From positions 62,001 to 126,000 of the forward strand of contig NZ_LGUI01000009.1 of assembly GCF_002891295.1 (NCBI RefSeq): a stretch of DNA of 64,000 bases, given 5' to 3'. Below are positions 34,673-43,372 of this stretch, in pieces. The notes under the pieces were generated by a model. It did not search any database, was not told where the DNA came from, and worked only from the letters and a program-made list of their open reading frames with translations. The DNA is from Streptomyces eurocidicus (GTDB lineage Bacteria; Actinomycetota; Actinomycetes; Streptomycetales; Streptomycetaceae). The translations under genes were made by a program, and so were the position numbers. Each line of letters begins with the position of its first letter. Positions within the stretch are counted from its first letter, which is position 1.

Positions 34673-36097
34673 ATGCGCCGTTCCAAAATCGTCTGCACCC
34701 TGGGCCCCGCCGTCGACTCCTTCGAGCAGCTGAAGACGCTGATCGAGGCCGGTATGAACGTGGCCCGCTTCAACATGAGCCACGGGACCCACTCGGAGCA
34801 CGAGGAGCGGTACCACCGCCTCCGTAAGGCTGTCGAGGAGACCGGCCGCGCGGTCGGCGTCCTCGCCGACCTCCAGGGCCCGAAGATCCGTCTGGAGACC
34901 TTCGCGGACGGCCCCGTGGAGCTGGTGCGCGGTGACGAGTTCACCATCACCACCGAGGACGTCCCCGGTGACAGGACGATCTGCGGCACCACCTACAAGG
35001 GCCTGCCGGGCGATGTCTCCAAGGGCGACCAGATCCTGATCAACGACGGCAACGTCGAGCTCCGGGTCACCGAGGTCGAGGGCTCGCGGGTGCGCACCAT
35101 CGTCATCGAGGGCGGTGTCATCTCCGACCACAAGGGCATCAACCTGCCCGGCGCGGCGGTGAACGTCCCGGCGCTGTCCGAGAAGGACATCGAGGACCTG
35201 AAGTTCGCCCTGGCGATGGGCTGCGACATGGTCGCGCTGTCCTTCGTCCGCGACGCCAAGGACGTCCTGGACGTCCACCGCGTCATGGACGAGGTCGGCC
35301 GCCGGGTGCCGGTCATCGCCAAGGTCGAGAAGCCGCAGGCCGTCGCCAACATGGAGGGCGTCGTCGCGGCGTTCGACGGTGTGATGGTGGCCCGTGGCGA
35401 CCTCGCGGTGGAGTATCCGCTGGAGAAGGTCCCGATGGTGCAGAAGCGCCTCGTGGAGATGTGCCGCCGCAACGCCAAGCCGGTGATCGTCGCGACCCAG
35501 ATGATGGAGTCGATGATCACCAACTCCCGGCCGACCCGCGCCGAGGCGTCCGACGTCGCGAACGCGATCCTGGACGGCGCGGACGCGGTCATGCTGTCGG
35601 CCGAGTCCAGCGTCGGCGCCTACCCGATCGAGACCGTCAAGACGATGTCCCGCATCGTCGAGGCGGCCGAGGAGGAGCTCCTCTCCAAGGGCCTCCAGCC
35701 GCTCGTCCCGGGCAAGAAGCCGCGCACGCAGGGCGGCTCGGTCGCCCGCGCCGCCTGCGAGATCGCCGACTTCCTAGGCGCGAAGTCGCTGGTCGCCTTC
35801 ACCAAGTCCGGTGACACCGCCCGCCGGCTGTCCCGCTACCGCACGGCCCAGCCGATCCTGGCCTTCACCACGGACGCCTCGACCCGCAACCAGCTCGCGC
35901 TGAGCTGGGGCGTCGAGACCTTCGTCGTGCCGCACGTGGACAACACGGACGCCATGGTCGACCTGGTCGACGCCGAGCTGCTGAAGCTCAAGCGCTACAG
36001 CGAGGGCGACACCATGATCATCACGGCGGGTTCCCCGCCCGGTGTCCCCGGCACCACCAACATGGTGCGGGTGCACCACCTGGGCGAGGGCCGCTAG
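34673..36097 (+). CDS. pyk: Pyruvate kinase
   Basis: The 474-residue enzyme makes pyruvate and ATP from phosphoenolpyruvate. Seen are RSKIVCTLGPA, NVARFNMSHG, DLQGPKIRLE, the catalytic IAKVEKPQAVANM, MVARGDLAVEYPLEKVP, and ATQMMESMI, followed by the C-terminal allosteric domain (about 350-470). Length is standard. The ATG sits 7 nt after TAGGAT with no ribosome site, so a separate, leaderless transcript is likely even though the gene follows pta-ackA. It closes the glycolysis/overflow cluster. Confidence 0.96.
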   Translation: MRRSKIVCTLGPAVDSFEQLKTLIEAGMNVARFNMSHGTHSEHEERYHRLRKAVEETGRAVGVLADLQGPKIRLETFADGPVELVRGDEFTITTEDVPGDRTICGTTYKGLPGDVSKGDQILINDGNVELRVTEVEGSRVRTIVIEGGVISDHKGINLPGAAVNVPALSEKDIEDLKFALAMGCDMVALSFVRDAKDVLDVHRVMDEVGRRVPVIAKVEKPQAVANMEGVVAAFDGVMVARGDLAVEYPLEKVPMVQKRLVEMCRRNAKPVIVATQMMESMITNSRPTRAEASDVANAILDGADAVMLSAESSVGAYPIETVKTMSRIVEAAEEELLSKGLQPLVPGKKPRTQGGSVARAACEIADFLGAKSLVAFTKSGDTARRLSRYRTAQPILAFTTDASTRNQLALSWGVETFVVPHVDNTDAMVDLVDAELLKLKRYSEGDTMIITAGSPPGVPGTTNMVRVHHLGEGR

Positions 36098-36118
36098 GCA
36101 CCGCGCTCCGGTACGCAG

Positions 36119-36166
36119 GACGGCCGTGGCCGCCATCCCCTCCCGGGGGTGGCGGCCACGGCCGTC
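36119..36166. terminator. Bidirectional terminator after pyk
   Basis: A long stem (GACGGCCGTGGCCGCC and its complement, 36119-36134 and 36151-36166) separates pyk from the convergent surface-protein gene. Confidence 0.92.
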
Positions 36167-36187
36167 TCACCGCGCTGCCGCTCCGCA

Positions 36188-37630
36188 TCACTGCGGATAC
36201 GTTCCCGGTGTGACGTACAGGTGCAGATTGGGGATGTGCAGCGTCCCGCCGAACTGACCGCCCTGACGGAGCTTCACCCCGGTGAAGAAGATCGGGACGG
36301 GCAGCTTCAGGCCGGGGATCATGGGCGGCGGGCTGGTGGCGCTGTAGTCCGCCGGCAGCAGTCCGAGGAGCTCGCCCTTGAGCGACTCGGTGTACATGGT
36401 CACCTGGCCGCCCCGGATCGTGGACGTCGTGCCGCGCCCTGCCACGTGGTACTGCTTGTCCCGGATGTTGACGATCTGGTGCAGGTCCCCGATGGACACC
36501 GAGTCCGCGGTGAACTTCAGGACGGACTTCTCCTTCCCGTCCACCGTCGTGATCTTCTTGATCCCCTCGTAGGTCAGTCCGCCGAGGGTGAGCTTGTCGG
36601 ACTCCAGGAACCAGGGGTTGATCGGGAAGGAGTGCTTCTCCTTCTCGTCCACGACCTGGGGCGCCGGGCAGGGCGGCGGGCCGTCGCCCTGCGCCGAGGC
36701 GGAGGGGGAAGGCGAGCCGGAGGGCGACGCGGAGGCCGATCCGGACGGGGCCGCCGACGGGGAACGCGCGGCGGAGGGGCCGCCGGAGCCCGAGGGCCGG
36801 GCCGCGGGGTGACCGCCCTTGGCGCGCTCCTCGCCGCTTTCCTTGCCGCTTTCCTTGCCGTCGCTCCTGCCGCCTCCGGTGGCCGAGGGCCTCGGGGCGG
36901 AGGGCGCGGGCGAGGCGCCCGGCGACGAGGGCTTCGCGCCGGGCCCGGCGCCCCCGGTCAGAACGTCCTTGAGCGCGTCGCCGAGCCCCAGGGGGTCGAG
37001 GGGGTCGACCGACTTGGAGGCCGAGGGCGACGGGGAGGGCGGCGCCGACGGAGAGGACGGAGCCGACGGAGAGGACGGAGCCGACGGTACGGCGGGCGGC
37101 GGCGCGGGCAGCCGACCGGCCTTGCCGGTACCGTCACCGGCCTTGCCGCCCGCACCACCGCCACTGCTCGTACCGGCCTTGTCGCCCGCACCGGTACCGG
37201 TACCGGTACCGGGCTTAGCCGGTTCCCCGGTTTTCCCGTCCTTGGCGTCCTTGTCGCCCTTGCCGTCCTTGGTGCCCTTGTCGTCCTTGGTGTCCTTGCC
37301 GTCCTTGGTGTCCTTCTCCGCCGCGTCCTCGTCGGAAGTCCGGTCGGCGGCCTTGCCCTCGCGCCCGTCCTTGCCTTCCCCGCCGTCCGGCTCCGGGGAC
37401 CGGTCCGGCACCGTCGCGCAGGCTCCCTCGAAGGGGTTCGCCGGCGTCGGTTCGGCCAGGGCCAGCTGAGGCGTGAGGCCCATGCCCATCAGCACCGCGG
37501 ACGGCATCGCCGCGAGGGCGACCGCCTTGCCCGCCGGCATGTGGAGCCTGGCCAGCAGGTGCTTCCGGGGCGCGGCGTGCCGCGGGCCCGTTCTCACCCG
37601 CCCGCTCTCGCGCTCCTCGTCAGTCGGCAC
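36188..37630 (-). CDS. Secreted low-complexity protein with C-terminal barrel-like domain
   Basis: The 480-residue product has a cytosolic basic lead, a hydrophobic export segment (about 33-58, AVALAAMPSAVLMGMGL) and then a 230-residue region rich in Lys-Asp-Gly, Pro, Ser and Ala repeats (KDTKDGKDTKDD; PSAPSSPSAPSS). A conserved C-terminal domain follows (about 335-480; FPINPWFLESDKLTLGG, LHIPNLHLYV). I recognise no named family for that domain. GTG 37630 overlaps the DUF6114 stop by 11 bp with GGGAGG upstream, so the genes are coupled. The disordered linker suggests display through the cell wall. Confidence 0.8.
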   Translation of the reverse strand: MPTDEERESGRVRTGPRHAAPRKHLLARLHMPAGKAVALAAMPSAVLMGMGLTPQLALAEPTPANPFEGACATVPDRSPEPDGGEGKDGREGKAADRTSDEDAAEKDTKDGKDTKDDKGTKDGKGDKDAKDGKTGEPAKPGTGTGTGAGDKAGTSSGGGAGGKAGDGTGKAGRLPAPPPAVPSAPSSPSAPSSPSAPPSPSPSASKSVDPLDPLGLGDALKDVLTGGAGPGAKPSSPGASPAPSAPRPSATGGGRSDGKESGKESGEERAKGGHPAARPSGSGGPSAARSPSAAPSGSASASPSGSPSPSASAQGDGPPPCPAPQVVDEKEKHSFPINPWFLESDKLTLGGLTYEGIKKITTVDGKEKSVLKFTADSVSIGDLHQIVNIRDKQYHVAGRGTTSTIRGGQVTMYTESLKGELLGLLPADYSATSPPPMIPGLKLPVPIFFTGVKLRQGGQFGGTLHIPNLHLYVTPGTYPQ

Positions 37631-38123
37631 GGTGCCTCCCGTTCGTCTCCTTCGTCAGGGACAGCCGGGGCCGGTCGCCCTGGGGGGCCTCGGCGCCGCT
37701 CGCGTCCGCCCCGGCCGCGGCGACCGGCTTCCCCGGCATCCAGGAGACGCCGAGCGCGCCGCCGACGAGGGCGAGCAGGAACCCGATCAGGAACGCCCCG
37801 AAGTTGGACACCACCAGGGACACCAGCGCGAGCAGGATCGCCGCGACACCGGCGAAGATCCGCGACTGCTGCTGGAACCAGAGGGTCAGGCCGAGGACGA
37901 TCAGCAGCACGCCGATGATCAGCGAGCCGGCCCCGGCGGTGGTGGCCAGCCGGATGTGCAGATCGCCCAAGGTGACCGTCTGGTACGGGATGTACATGAT
38001 CGGGATGCCGGCCAGCAGGGTCCACAGCCCGCCCCAGAACGGGCGCCGTCCCCGCCAGGCCCGGAACGAACGGCGTGCGCGGCCGAATGAACTGGTCTGC
38101 TGGGGTCGCGTGTCGACGCTCAT
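37620..38123 (-). CDS. DUF6114 membrane protein
   Basis: The 167-residue protein has four hydrophobic segments between about 30 and 140 (FWGGLWTLLAGIPIMYIP, LIIGVLLIVLGLTLWF, AAILLALVSLVVSNFGAFLIGFLLALVGGALGV) and a polar C-terminus. The FWGGLWTLLAGIP start fits DUF6114, a Streptomyces family whose genes regularly accompany DUF6230 genes. GAGGAG precedes ATG 38123. It is the middle gene of a three-gene unit and may anchor or export the neighbouring secreted proteins; this is inferred. Confidence 0.85.
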   Translation of the reverse strand: MSVDTRPQQTSSFGRARRSFRAWRGRRPFWGGLWTLLAGIPIMYIPYQTVTLGDLHIRLATTAGAGSLIIGVLLIVLGLTLWFQQQSRIFAGVAAILLALVSLVVSNFGAFLIGFLLALVGGALGVSWMPGKPVAAAGADASGAEAPQGDRPRLSLTKETNGRHRAD

Positions 38124-38338
38124 GTCGTACAGCTCCTCGGAACTGGCGATTTCGGTGGTACGCGGTGCGATGGCGGAACGTACGGGCGCGGGAACGGCCA
38201 AGCCGGCTTGGCGAAGTCCGGTGCGGTTCGGCAGCGCCCCGAAGGGGCGCGGGGAACTGCGCGGCCGGCCACGACGCACCTGCGGATGCCTCGCCGGAGT
38301 TCCGGCGGAGCGCTTAGCACGCACCCGCGCCCGCGCCC

Positions 38339-38992
38339 TCACTCCAGCTCCGAGTCCTTGAAGCACTCGTTCTTGCCGAAGCTGACGCCCATCTTCAGAC
38401 CCTTGAGGTTGAAGGTGCCGGCGGAGGTGGCCCAGGCCCGCTGCTTGGCGTCCCTGAACGTGACCTTCTCCGCCTGCTGGGCGAACGAGCCGGGCACGAT
38501 CGTGTCGCCGGGCGCCGGGCCGGGGCCCTTGCCCTTGCCCGCGCCCTTGGTGGTGTCGTTGACCGACACACCGATGTCGACCTGCTCGAACTCCGCGTCG
38601 GCCTTGAGGACGTCCGCGTCGATGTAGAGCTTCGACGCCTCGACCTTGTCCTTGCCCTGGCCGGCCCGGAGCACCATCGAGACGTCCTTGCCCGTCCCGG
38701 GGATCGGAATGACCACGGACTGGCAGAGATTGCTGATCGTGGCCTTGTTCAGCCCGACCACCGCGACCGGGTGCGGACCCTCCGAGTTCTTGTCGAGGGC
38801 TCCGTACTGGACGAAGTCGTAACCGACCATCTCGCCCGCCTGGACCTTGAACTGCTGGCCCGACACGCTGAACGACGCCGCCAGCGCGCCCTGCGCGACG
38901 GCCACCCCGATCGCGGCCGTCGCCGCGACGCTGGGCACCATGACGACGGCGAACCGCCGCCATCTGGTCCCACCACGAGTCTGGGACTCCAT
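38339..38992 (-). CDS. DUF6230 secreted protein
   Basis: The 217-residue protein starts at ATG 38992 after GAAGGAGG. A signal-anchor or signal peptide (about 13-38) is followed by a domain with SVSGQQFKVQAGEMVGYDFVQYG and a C-terminal GLKMGVSFGKNECF. This matches DUF6230, a family of exported Streptomyces proteins of unknown function with many paralogues. It lies 215 bp upstream of the DUF6114 gene on the same strand. Confidence 0.85.
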   Translation of the reverse strand: MESQTRGGTRWRRFAVVMVPSVAATAAIGVAVAQGALAASFSVSGQQFKVQAGEMVGYDFVQYGALDKNSEGPHPVAVVGLNKATISNLCQSVVIPIPGTGKDVSMVLRAGQGKDKVEASKLYIDADVLKADAEFEQVDIGVSVNDTTKGAGKGKGPGPAPGDTIVPGSFAQQAEKVTFRDAKQRAWATSAGTFNLKGLKMGVSFGKNECFKDSELE

Positions 38993-39352
38993 GACTTGCC
39001 TCCTTCTCGGACGTACACCTCCGGTACGGGAGCCGCGGGAGCGGACCCGTAGCCGGGGATGGGAGACGGCTTACGTCCTCGGGAGGAAGAGCGCCGCCAC
39101 GCCCGGTGGCACGGAACGCACCGACCGCACCGGCGATCACCCCCGAGCGACAACCACAGGCCGCGCGGGTGCGCAACCAAGGGGACAGGCAACGCCGTTC
39201 AGGCGGAGACCCCCCTGTCCCCGGGCCGGCCGAAGGGGGCCGACCCGCCCGGTGGGGACCCACACCTCTGACACCGGCCGGCTGCCGGGACGGGGGAATG
39301 GACCGAGCTTGGCCGATCGTGGTCCATTCGCGGCCGGGGCACAAGAGGTTCA

Positions 39353-39366
39353 TTACTAGCGAGTAA
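39353..39366. promoter_or_regulatory. TTACT-N4-AGTAA palindrome
   Basis: TTACTAGCGAGTAA is a perfect 5-bp-arm palindrome in an AT-richer island about 360 bp upstream of the DUF6230 gene. It could be a regulator site. Confidence 0.45.
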
Positions 39367-39449
39367 CGAGCCGATAACCAAGGGGTGATAGGTACGCATC
39401 GGCGGATGGAGGGGGATCGCCGCAACGTGTTCGGAGGGAAGTGGAGATA

Positions 39450-39477
39450 AAAGAAAAACCCGGGCGAATGCCCGGGT
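39450..39477 (-). terminator. Rho-independent terminator of the thioredoxin-TPR gene
   Basis: Read on the minus strand, ACCCGGGC-ATTC-GCCCGGGT is followed by TTTTCTTTT, a rare true T-tract for this genome. Confidence 0.95.
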
Positions 39478-39592
39478 CCTTCTTACGCACGGTAACAGCG
39501 GCCGCGATTACCAAGTTTTGGTAAAGCGCGGTGCTGGTGCCGTTCAGGGTGCCGCCTGGGGCACCAGTGAGCGGGGGTGACCCCCCGGCCCG

Positions 39593-40567
39593 TCAGAACA
39601 GCGCGCGGGACAGCGCGGTACGCGCCGCGGTCACCCGCGGATCGTCGCCCCCGATCACCTCGAACAGCTCCAGGAGCCGCACGCGCGCGGCGTCGCGGTC
39701 CTCGCCCGCGGTCCGCCTGACGGCATCGAGCAGCCGGCCGAAGGCGTCCTCGACATGCCCGCCGACCAGGTCCAGGTCGGCCGCGGCGATCTGCGCCGGG
39801 ACGTCCGCGGGGCCCTCCGCGGCGGCCTTGCGGACCTGCTGCGGGTCCATGTCCTGGACCCGCTGGAGCAGTTCGGCCTGGGCCAGGCCCAGCTTCGCCT
39901 CGGCGTTGCCCGGGTCGTCGGAGAGCACGTTCCGGTAGGCCCGGACGGCGCCGCCCAGGTCACCGGCGTCCAGCGCGTCGTGGGCGAGGCCCAGCGCGGC
40001 GTCGTGCGGGCTCATCGGGGCGGCCTGCGGAGCGGGCGCCTCCACGTCGGCCGCGCCGGCGTCGACGGGCGCGCCCACGATGCCGAAGCGCTGCTCGGCG
40101 ACCGCGACGAGCTGATCCAGTACCTCGCGGATCTGCGCCTCCGGCGCGGCACCCTGGAACAGCGGCAGGGCCTGCCCGGCCACCACGGCGAAGACCGCCG
40201 GGATGGACTGCACGCCGAACTGCTGGAAGAGCATCTGATTGGCTTCGACGTCGACCTTCGCGAGGACGAAGCGGCCGGCGTACTCCGCCGCGAGCCGCTC
40301 CAGCAGCGGGCCGAGCTGCTTGCACGGCTCGCACCAGTCGGCCCAGAAGTCGATGACGACGGGCACCTCGGCGGAGCGCTGGAGGACCTCGGCCTCGAAG
40401 CCGGCCTCGTCGACGTCGAAGACGAGGCGCTGCGCGCCGGCGGGCGGTGTGCCGCCCTGGCGGGCCGCTTCGGCCCGCGCCTGCTCCGCCTTCTGCCTGG
40501 CTTCCCCGGCCGCCTTCACCGCGGCGAGGTCGACCACTCCACTCATGGACATGTTCCGTGGCTGCAT
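39593..40567 (-). CDS. Thioredoxin-TPR co-chaperone (YbbN/CnoX-like)
   Basis: The 324-residue protein has an Ala/Glu-rich N-terminal helix, a thioredoxin fold (about 48-155) with the active site WCEPCK (Cys79, Cys82) and cis-Pro in QSIPAVFAV, and C-terminal tetratricopeptide repeats (about 210-320; DALDAGDLGGAVRAYRNVLSDDPGNAEAKLGLAQAELL). This is the YbbN/CnoX layout, which protects clients from oxidation and passes them to chaperones. A complete CxxC suggests redox activity. ATG 40567 is chosen for GGAGGATAGGG upstream. Confidence 0.9.
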   Translation of the reverse strand: MQPRNMSMSGVVDLAAVKAAGEARQKAEQARAEAARQGGTPPAGAQRLVFDVDEAGFEAEVLQRSAEVPVVIDFWADWCEPCKQLGPLLERLAAEYAGRFVLAKVDVEANQMLFQQFGVQSIPAVFAVVAGQALPLFQGAAPEAQIREVLDQLVAVAEQRFGIVGAPVDAGAADVEAPAPQAAPMSPHDAALGLAHDALDAGDLGGAVRAYRNVLSDDPGNAEAKLGLAQAELLQRVQDMDPQQVRKAAAEGPADVPAQIAAADLDLVGGHVEDAFGRLLDAVRRTAGEDRDAARVRLLELFEVIGGDDPRVTAARTALSRALF

Positions 40568-40688
40568 GGCCCTATCCTCCCCCCTCCGCGCGGCGATCGG
40601 AAAAGCGCGCCTCGAAGGGCGCTCGTGGTACGTCCCGTAGCAAGCGGGTCGACACCGGGTCCCCACCCGGCATCCGTGGTTGTCGCTC

Positions 40689-40711
40689 TTACGCTACGCC
40701 TCGTAGCGTAA
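40689..40711. promoter_or_regulatory. Perfect TetR-type operator
   Basis: TTACGCTACG and CGTAGCGTAA are separated by CCT. The site lies in the divergent region upstream of the TetR gene (start 40802) and the thioredoxin-TPR gene. Confidence 0.85.
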
Positions 40712-40789
40712 CTGCAACTCCCGTACCTCCGGGAGCTCTCCGGCGAGGTTTTCCGTGATCTGGCTCATAGGCCCGGAGCTACCCGGCGG

Positions 40790-40795
40790 TAAGGT
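40790..40795 (+). promoter_or_regulatory. -10 box of a predicted leaderless TetR mRNA
   Basis: TAAGGT lies 6 nt before the ATG, with no ribosome site. Confidence 0.6.
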
Positions 40796-40801
40796 CGCGG
40801 C

Positions 40802-41458
40802 ATGACTTACGCCCCTCCCCCCGGTCCCCCGGGGCGCCCCGGGCAGCGCGGCCAGGGGCGTACGGGCCGGCCCCGCAGCGCCGAGGCCGACCGCGCGATC
40901 CTCGGCGCGACCCGCGAGGCCCTGGTCGAGCTGGGCTGGGGCAAGCTGACGCTCAGCGATGTGGCGGCCCGCGCGGGGGTCGCGAAGACCACGCTCTACC
41001 GGCGCTGGGCGGGCAAGAGCGAACTGGTCGTGGACGCGGTCGCGGCGCTCTTCGACGAACACCTCGACCTGCCCGACCTGGGCAGCCTCCAGGCCGACAT
41101 CCAGGGAGTCGTCCTCCGGTTCGCGGCGCTGCTGGAGCGCCCGGAGACGAAGACGGCGCTGATGGCCGTGGTCGCCGAGTCCACCCGCGACGACGCGCTG
41201 CGCGCGCGGATCCGCTCCGCGATCGTGGACCGGCAGAAGCAGCTGGTGCTGATCGGCCGCGAGCGGGCGCAGGAGCGCGGTGAACTCCCGTACGAGGAGA
41301 GCCCCGCGGCCGCGGCCCGGCACGCGGACCTGATCTTCGATGTGATCGCCGGGGCGGTCGTCCACCGTGCCCTGGTGAGCGCCGAGCCGGTCGACGAGGC
41401 GTGGACCCGCTCCTTCGCGGACCTGCTGGTCGGCGGGCTGGCGGGGCGCCCGGTCTGA
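40802..41458 (+). CDS. TetR-family regulator
   Basis: The 218-residue protein has a Gly/Pro-rich tail at the N-terminus, then a helix-turn-helix (LSDVAARAGVAKTTLYRRWAGKSELVVDAV, about 51-80) and a C-terminal TetR_C-type ligand domain. The perfect palindrome at 40689-40711, 91 bp before the start, is the likely autoregulatory operator. The target beyond itself could be the divergent thioredoxin-TPR gene. The ligand is unknown. Confidence 0.92.
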   Translation: MTYAPPPGPPGRPGQRGQGRTGRPRSAEADRAILGATREALVELGWGKLTLSDVAARAGVAKTTLYRRWAGKSELVVDAVAALFDEHLDLPDLGSLQADIQGVVLRFAALLERPETKTALMAVVAESTRDDALRARIRSAIVDRQKQLVLIGRERAQERGELPYEESPAAAARHADLIFDVIAGAVVHRALVSAEPVDEAWTRSFADLLVGGLAGRPV

Positions 41459-41588
41459 CCCGGGGGCGCCCCGCGCCGGGCCGGGTGACGGTGCGGGCCC
41501 CCGGCGGTCGCCGGAGGCCCTCGTCACGCCCTGACCCGGGGGCCACCCGGAAGCCCACGGGCCCCGTGCGCGCTGCCCCGCTCGTCCG

Positions 41589-43289
41589 TCAGAAGCCCAC
41601 CGGCTCCGTGTACGTCCCCCACTCGTCCCGCAGGACGTCGCAGATCTCGCCCAGCGTGGCCTCCGCCCGGACCGCCTCCAGCATGGGCTCGATCATGTTC
41701 GAGCCGTCGCGGGCGGCGGCCAGCATCGCGGCCAGCGCGCCGGAGACCCTGGCGTCGTCCCGGGCCGCCTTGCGACCGCCGAGCACCCGGACCTGCTCGC
41801 GCTCGACCTCGTGGCTGACCCGGAGGATCTCCAGGTCGCCCGTGACCGAGCCGTGGTGGCAGTTGACGCCGACGACCCGCTTGTCGCCCTTCTCCAGGGA
41901 CTGCTGGTAGCGGAAGGCGCTCTCGGCGATCTCGCCCGTGAACCAGCCGTCCTCGATGCCGCGCAGGATGCCGGAGGTGATGGGCCCGATGGGGTGCCTG
42001 CCGTCCGGCACGGCCCGGGTGCCCCGCTCCCTGATCTGCTCGAAGATCTTCTCCGCGTCGGCCTCGATGCGGTCGGTGAGCTGCTCGACGTACCAGGAAC
42101 CGCCCAGCGGGTCCGCCACGTTGGCGACGCCGGTCTCCTCCATCAGCACCTGCTGGGTGCGCAGGGCGATCTCGGCGGCCTGCTCGCTGGGCAGCGCCAG
42201 GGTCTCGTCCAGGGCGTTGGTGTGCAGCGAGTTGGTGCCGCCGAGGACTGCCGAGAGGGCCTCCACGGCGGTCCGGACGACGTTGTTGTACGGCTGCTGG
42301 GCGGTGAGGGAGACACCGGCCGTCTGGGTGTGGAAGCGCAGCCACTGGGCCTTGTCGGTCTTCGCGCCGTAGACCTCCTTCATCCAGCGGGCCCAGATCC
42401 GGCGGGCGGCCCGGAACTTGGCGATCTCCTCGAAGAAGTCGAGGTGGGCGTCGAAGAAGAAGGAGAGGCCGGGCGCGAAGGTGTCGACGTCCAGGCCGCG
42501 GCTGAGGCCGAGCTCCACATAGCCGAAGCCGTCGGCCAGGGTGTAGGCGAGCTCCTGCGCGGCCGTGGCCCCGGCCTCGCGGATGTGGTAGCCGGAGACG
42601 GAGAGCGGCTTGTAGGCGGGGATGCCCCGGGTGCAGTGCTCCATCAGATCGCCTATCAGGCGCAGGTGGGGCTCGGGCGGGAAGAGCCACTCCTTCTGGG
42701 CGATGTACTCCTTGAAGATGTCCGTCTGGAGCGTGCCGTTGAGGACGGCCGGGTCGACGCCCTGGCGCTCGGCGGCGACCAGGTACATGCAGAAGACGGG
42801 GACCGCGGGTCCGCTGATCGTCATGGAGGTCGTGACGTCGCCGAGCGGGATGTCCTTGAAGAGGATCTCCATGTCGGCGGCGGAGTCGATGGCGACGCCG
42901 CAGTGGCCCACCTCGCCGAGGGAGCGCGGGTCGTCGGAGTCTCGGCCCATCAGCGTGGGCATGTCGAAGGCGACGGAGAGGCCGCCGCCGCCCGCCGCGA
43001 GGATCATCTTGTACCGCTCGTTGGTCTGCTCGGCGTTGCCGAAGCCGGCGAACTGGCGGATGGTCCAGGTGCGGCCGCGGTAGCCGGTGGCGTGGAGGCC
43101 CCGGGTGAAGGGGTACTCACCGGGCCAGCCGATCCGCTCGAAGCCCTCGTAGGTGTCGCCGGGGCGGGGGCCGTAGACCGGCGCGACCTCGTCACCGGAC
43201 AGGGTGGTGAAGTCCGCCTCGCGCTTGCGCGCCCCGTCGTACCGGGCCTGCCAGCGGCTGCGCCCGGCCTCGATCGCGCTTGCGTCCAT
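41589..43289 (-). CDS. icmA: Isobutyryl-CoA mutase large subunit
   Basis: The 566-residue protein is a coenzyme B12-dependent acyl-CoA mutase catalytic subunit without a cobalamin-binding domain. It exchanges isobutyryl-CoA and n-butyryl-CoA with a separate small subunit (IcmB), not in this window. It shows TIRQFAGFGNAEQTNERY and GTLQTDIFKEYIAQKEW. Phe80 and Gln198 replace the Tyr and Arg that methylmalonyl-CoA mutases use to bind the carboxylate, at exactly the positions known for Streptomyces IcmA, whose length is also 566. The gene stands alone beneath a palindromic operator candidate. The butyryl/methylmalonyl precursor role links it to meaB and the epimerase gene at 54.7-57.6 kb. Confidence 0.96.
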   Translation of the reverse strand: MDASAIEAGRSRWQARYDGARKREADFTTLSGDEVAPVYGPRPGDTYEGFERIGWPGEYPFTRGLHATGYRGRTWTIRQFAGFGNAEQTNERYKMILAAGGGGLSVAFDMPTLMGRDSDDPRSLGEVGHCGVAIDSAADMEILFKDIPLGDVTTSMTISGPAVPVFCMYLVAAERQGVDPAVLNGTLQTDIFKEYIAQKEWLFPPEPHLRLIGDLMEHCTRGIPAYKPLSVSGYHIREAGATAAQELAYTLADGFGYVELGLSRGLDVDTFAPGLSFFFDAHLDFFEEIAKFRAARRIWARWMKEVYGAKTDKAQWLRFHTQTAGVSLTAQQPYNNVVRTAVEALSAVLGGTNSLHTNALDETLALPSEQAAEIALRTQQVLMEETGVANVADPLGGSWYVEQLTDRIEADAEKIFEQIRERGTRAVPDGRHPIGPITSGILRGIEDGWFTGEIAESAFRYQQSLEKGDKRVVGVNCHHGSVTGDLEILRVSHEVEREQVRVLGGRKAARDDARVSGALAAMLAAARDGSNMIEPMLEAVRAEATLGEICDVLRDEWGTYTEPVGF

Positions 43290-43372
43290 GATCTGTCGTC
43301 CGCCTCTCCGCGCCCCGGCGCGAGTGGTAGTGATCGGCGGCTGGCGCCGCTCGGGCCGCCTCTCGGGGCCGA

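Larger units (their letters stand above)
38993..39592. other. Gene-free region upstream of the DUF6230 operon
   Basis: This 600-bp gap lies between the thioredoxin-TPR gene and DUF6230 (both minus strand). It holds the terminator at 39450-39477 and a palindrome at 39353-39366 in a less GC-rich stretch (about 39345-39400) that is probably the operon promoter. No coding ORF was recognised in the remainder. Confidence 0.65.

Noticed and set aside
41589..43289. Methylmalonyl-CoA mutase (mutB) as the identity of this gene
   Set aside because: The key Tyr and Arg are Phe80 and Gln198, and the cobalamin-binding domain is absent, which fits IcmA.
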